Shown here: positions 5,873-7,004 of the stretch, piece after piece | How positions within the stretch are numbered: the stretch's first letter is position 1 | How the letters are laid out: each line of letters begins with the position of its first letter | Assembly: GCA_002311345.1 (NCBI GenBank) | Contig: DCAA01000036.1 | Coordinates: 46,395-53,398, forward strand | Length of the DNA: 7,004 nucleotides | Direction: 5' to 3' | From: Planctomycetes bacterium UBA1146 | GTDB lineage: Bacteria > Planctomycetota > UBA8108 > UBA1146 | The notes under the pieces: model-generated | Databases searched by the model: none | What the model saw: the letters and a program-made list of their open reading frames with translations, nothing else | What the model was told of the DNA's origin: nothing | Made by a program: the position numbers and the translations under genes

Positions 5873-6526
5873 CTAGAAGAGACCCGAACTGAAATTGTCA
5901 TCCGGCGGGGGAAGATTCTCCTTCTTACCATTCTGGGGAGAGTTTTCCTGCTCGGTTTCTTTGCCGAGAAACTCCGCTTCCCCGGACTCCTTTGGCGCAG
6001 AGGTGTCATCCTCTGAAATCTGCTCCTCCTCGGCTGGACCACGTGGACGAGGCGCTGGAGGGGTAGAACCACTCTGTTCTTGTTGCTCATTGCCACCACC
6101 GACAGACTGAACCACCTCGACCTGCTCCTTTTGTCGATTCTCCTGCTCGGCATCCAATTTCTCGAAATGTCGATCGAAGGCGACCAGGACCTGGTCCTGA
6201 ATCTGTTCGCGAAACTCGGTGAGAATGGGGTGAGCAATGTCTGCATGTAACTTTGTTCGTCCCCGTTCCACTTCATCGGACAGTGCACGGGGGATCGAAT
6301 TCCCGCAATTATTGCAATACTGGCTACGAATCACGTTCTTGAAACCACACTCGGGACATCGGATCGACAATTTCCTGCTCGGCATGGCGATGAAGAGACC
6401 CTTGGTCCCATCGATGATCCGGATATCGCGCACCACGAAGCAGTCGTCAAAGGTAACGCTGCAGAAAGCTCTTAACTTGTCATCACGATTTCCAACGGGA
6501 CTGATTCGAACTTCGGTAATTTCCAC
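5873..6526 (-). CDS. spoVG: SpoVG family RNA/DNA-binding regulator with a zinc-ribbon insert and long acidic tail
   Basis: A 217-residue protein; the usual SpoVG is 85-100. SpoVG proteins are small nucleic-acid-binding regulators, known in Bacillus, Staphylococcus, Listeria and Borrelia. The core is clear: MEITEVRISPV at the start, SVTFDDCFVVRDIRIIDG (23-40), GLFIAMPSRK (43-52) and DIAHPI...REQIQDQVL (96-114). Between MPSRK and DIAHPI, where other SpoVGs have a short loop of about ten residues, sits a CxxC-x10-CxxC zinc ribbon (C57, C60, C71, C74). After about residue 118 comes a disordered tail rich in Glu, Gln, Pro and Ser, ending in DDNFSSGLF. Translation starts at GTG 6526, supported by GAGGAG 7 nt upstream. 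It lies 49 bp downstream of ispE, as spoVG lies near ispE in Bacillus. I believe the zinc-ribbon form is a planctomycete trait; its role is unknown. Confidence 0.9.
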   Translation of the reverse strand: MEITEVRISPVGNRDDKLRAFCSVTFDDCFVVRDIRIIDGTKGLFIAMPSRKLSIRCPECGFKNVIRSQYCNNCGNSIPRALSDEVERGRTKLHADIAHPILTEFREQIQDQVLVAFDRHFEKLDAEQENRQKEQVEVVQSVGGGNEQQEQSGSTPPAPRPRGPAEEEQISEDDTSAPKESGEAEFLGKETEQENSPQNGKKENLPPPDDNFSSGLF

Positions 6527-6533
6527 AGGGGAT

Positions 6534-6539
6534 CTCCTC
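6534..6539 (-). promoter_or_regulatory. Ribosome binding site that supports the GTG start of spoVG
   Basis: GAGGAG on the minus strand lies 7 nt before GTG at 6526, which encodes the first residue of the conserved MEITEVRI start of the SpoVG fold. The site therefore fixes the start codon. Confidence 0.75.
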
Positions 6540-6575
6540 TTCGTCGGTTCATCGAACTTCGCAGACCCAGCACCT

Positions 6576-7004
6576 CTAGCAGATCGGCACCAGGATGGAG
6601 ACCGTCATGATCTCGACAGGAGGCGGACAGATTCTCCGCGCCCCCTTATCATCTCCACGAAAATGCAGTCGGAGGATCTCCGCATCGTCGGCTGAACCTG
6701 CCCGGTCCGTCGCCGCAACGATGAAACAAGAGCCACTGCCGGTCATCGTCCAGCGACCCGGAGAAACACACTCCAGAGCACGGGCGATCTCATCGATGCA
6801 GGGCTCGATCCTCCGGGCTCCGTCCAGGAGACGATTATGAAGGGAATGAACCCAGGCCGTTTTCTCCCGGAAAGCGCCTGCAGGGAAATTGCGATGGGAA
6901 GCACCGGAAGTCAAGTGTTCGCTCAGGGATGCGTACACCGCAGACGTTTCCAGACCGATCTCAGGAAAGATCAAGTTGAAAAATGCACGGTCTCCTCCCA
7001 GGAA
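6576..7004 (-). CDS. ispE: 4-diphosphocytidyl-2-C-methyl-D-erythritol kinase, C-terminal part (5' end beyond right edge)
   Basis: The last 142 residues of a GHMP-family kinase. IspE phosphorylates CDP-methylerythritol with ATP in the non-mevalonate route to isoprenoids, in the cytoplasm. The visible part has the PEIGLETSAVY segment (14-24), matching the P-x-I-x-V-S-T-x-x-VY region of IspE, then HNRLLDGA (56-63) and the glycine-rich MTGSGSC motif (87-93) near the end of GHMP kinases. A final strand, EIMTVSILV, closes the protein. The catalytic N-terminal half, including the ATP-binding PxxxGLGGGSS motif, is outside the window, so the assignment rests on the C-terminal pattern. The reading frame is open to the window end. 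Proximity to spoVG supports the call, because ispE and spoVG are also close neighbours in Bacillus. Other GHMP kinases are less likely. Confidence 0.85.
   Translation of the reverse strand, partial: FLGGDRAFFNLIFPEIGLETSAVYASLSEHLTSGASHRNFPAGAFREKTAWVHSLHNRLLDGARRIEPCIDEIARALECVSPGRWTMTGSGSCFIVAATDRAGSADDAEILRLHFRGDDKGARRICPPPVEIMTVSILVPIC

Overview
The window looks like ordinary chromosomal DNA of a Gram-negative bacterium, most likely a member of the Planctomycetota. Three things support this: kdsA (synthesis of the LPS sugar KDO), a SpoVG protein with a zinc-ribbon insert, and a small CxxC/CPPC protein of a kind I associate with planctomycetes. The phylum is an inference from remembered family features, not a search result. 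I see no tRNA, rRNA, CRISPR array, transposase or phage gene.

Left part (1-848, minus strand): a two-gene thiol-redox unit. A 93-residue glutaredoxin-like protein with a CPDC active site overlaps by 4 bp (ATGA) with an exported protein that matches the N-terminal domain of DsbD and runs off the left edge. A 153-bp divergent region (849-1001) separates this unit from kdsA. It holds candidate promoters and a perfect 19-bp inverted repeat.

Middle (1002-2225, plus strand): kdsA, then a small putative zinc-binding protein of unknown function. The 3' end of the small gene overlaps the 3' end of the oppositely oriented asparaginase gene by 52 bp.

Right part (2174-7004, minus strand): four genes in one direction with short spacers, probably one transcript. 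In order of transcription they are ispE (3' end only, isoprenoid precursor synthesis), spoVG with a zinc-ribbon insert, a large membrane-anchored HEAT-like protein, and an L-asparaginase II family enzyme that starts at TTG. The ispE-spoVG proximity resembles the Bacillus arrangement and may be ancient; the last two genes look like lineage-specific additions.

I do not see a clearly new multi-gene system. The points most worth a second look are the zinc ribbon inside SpoVG, the unusual Asp at the metal/Asn position of KdsA, the palindrome in front of kdsA, and the convergent coding overlap.
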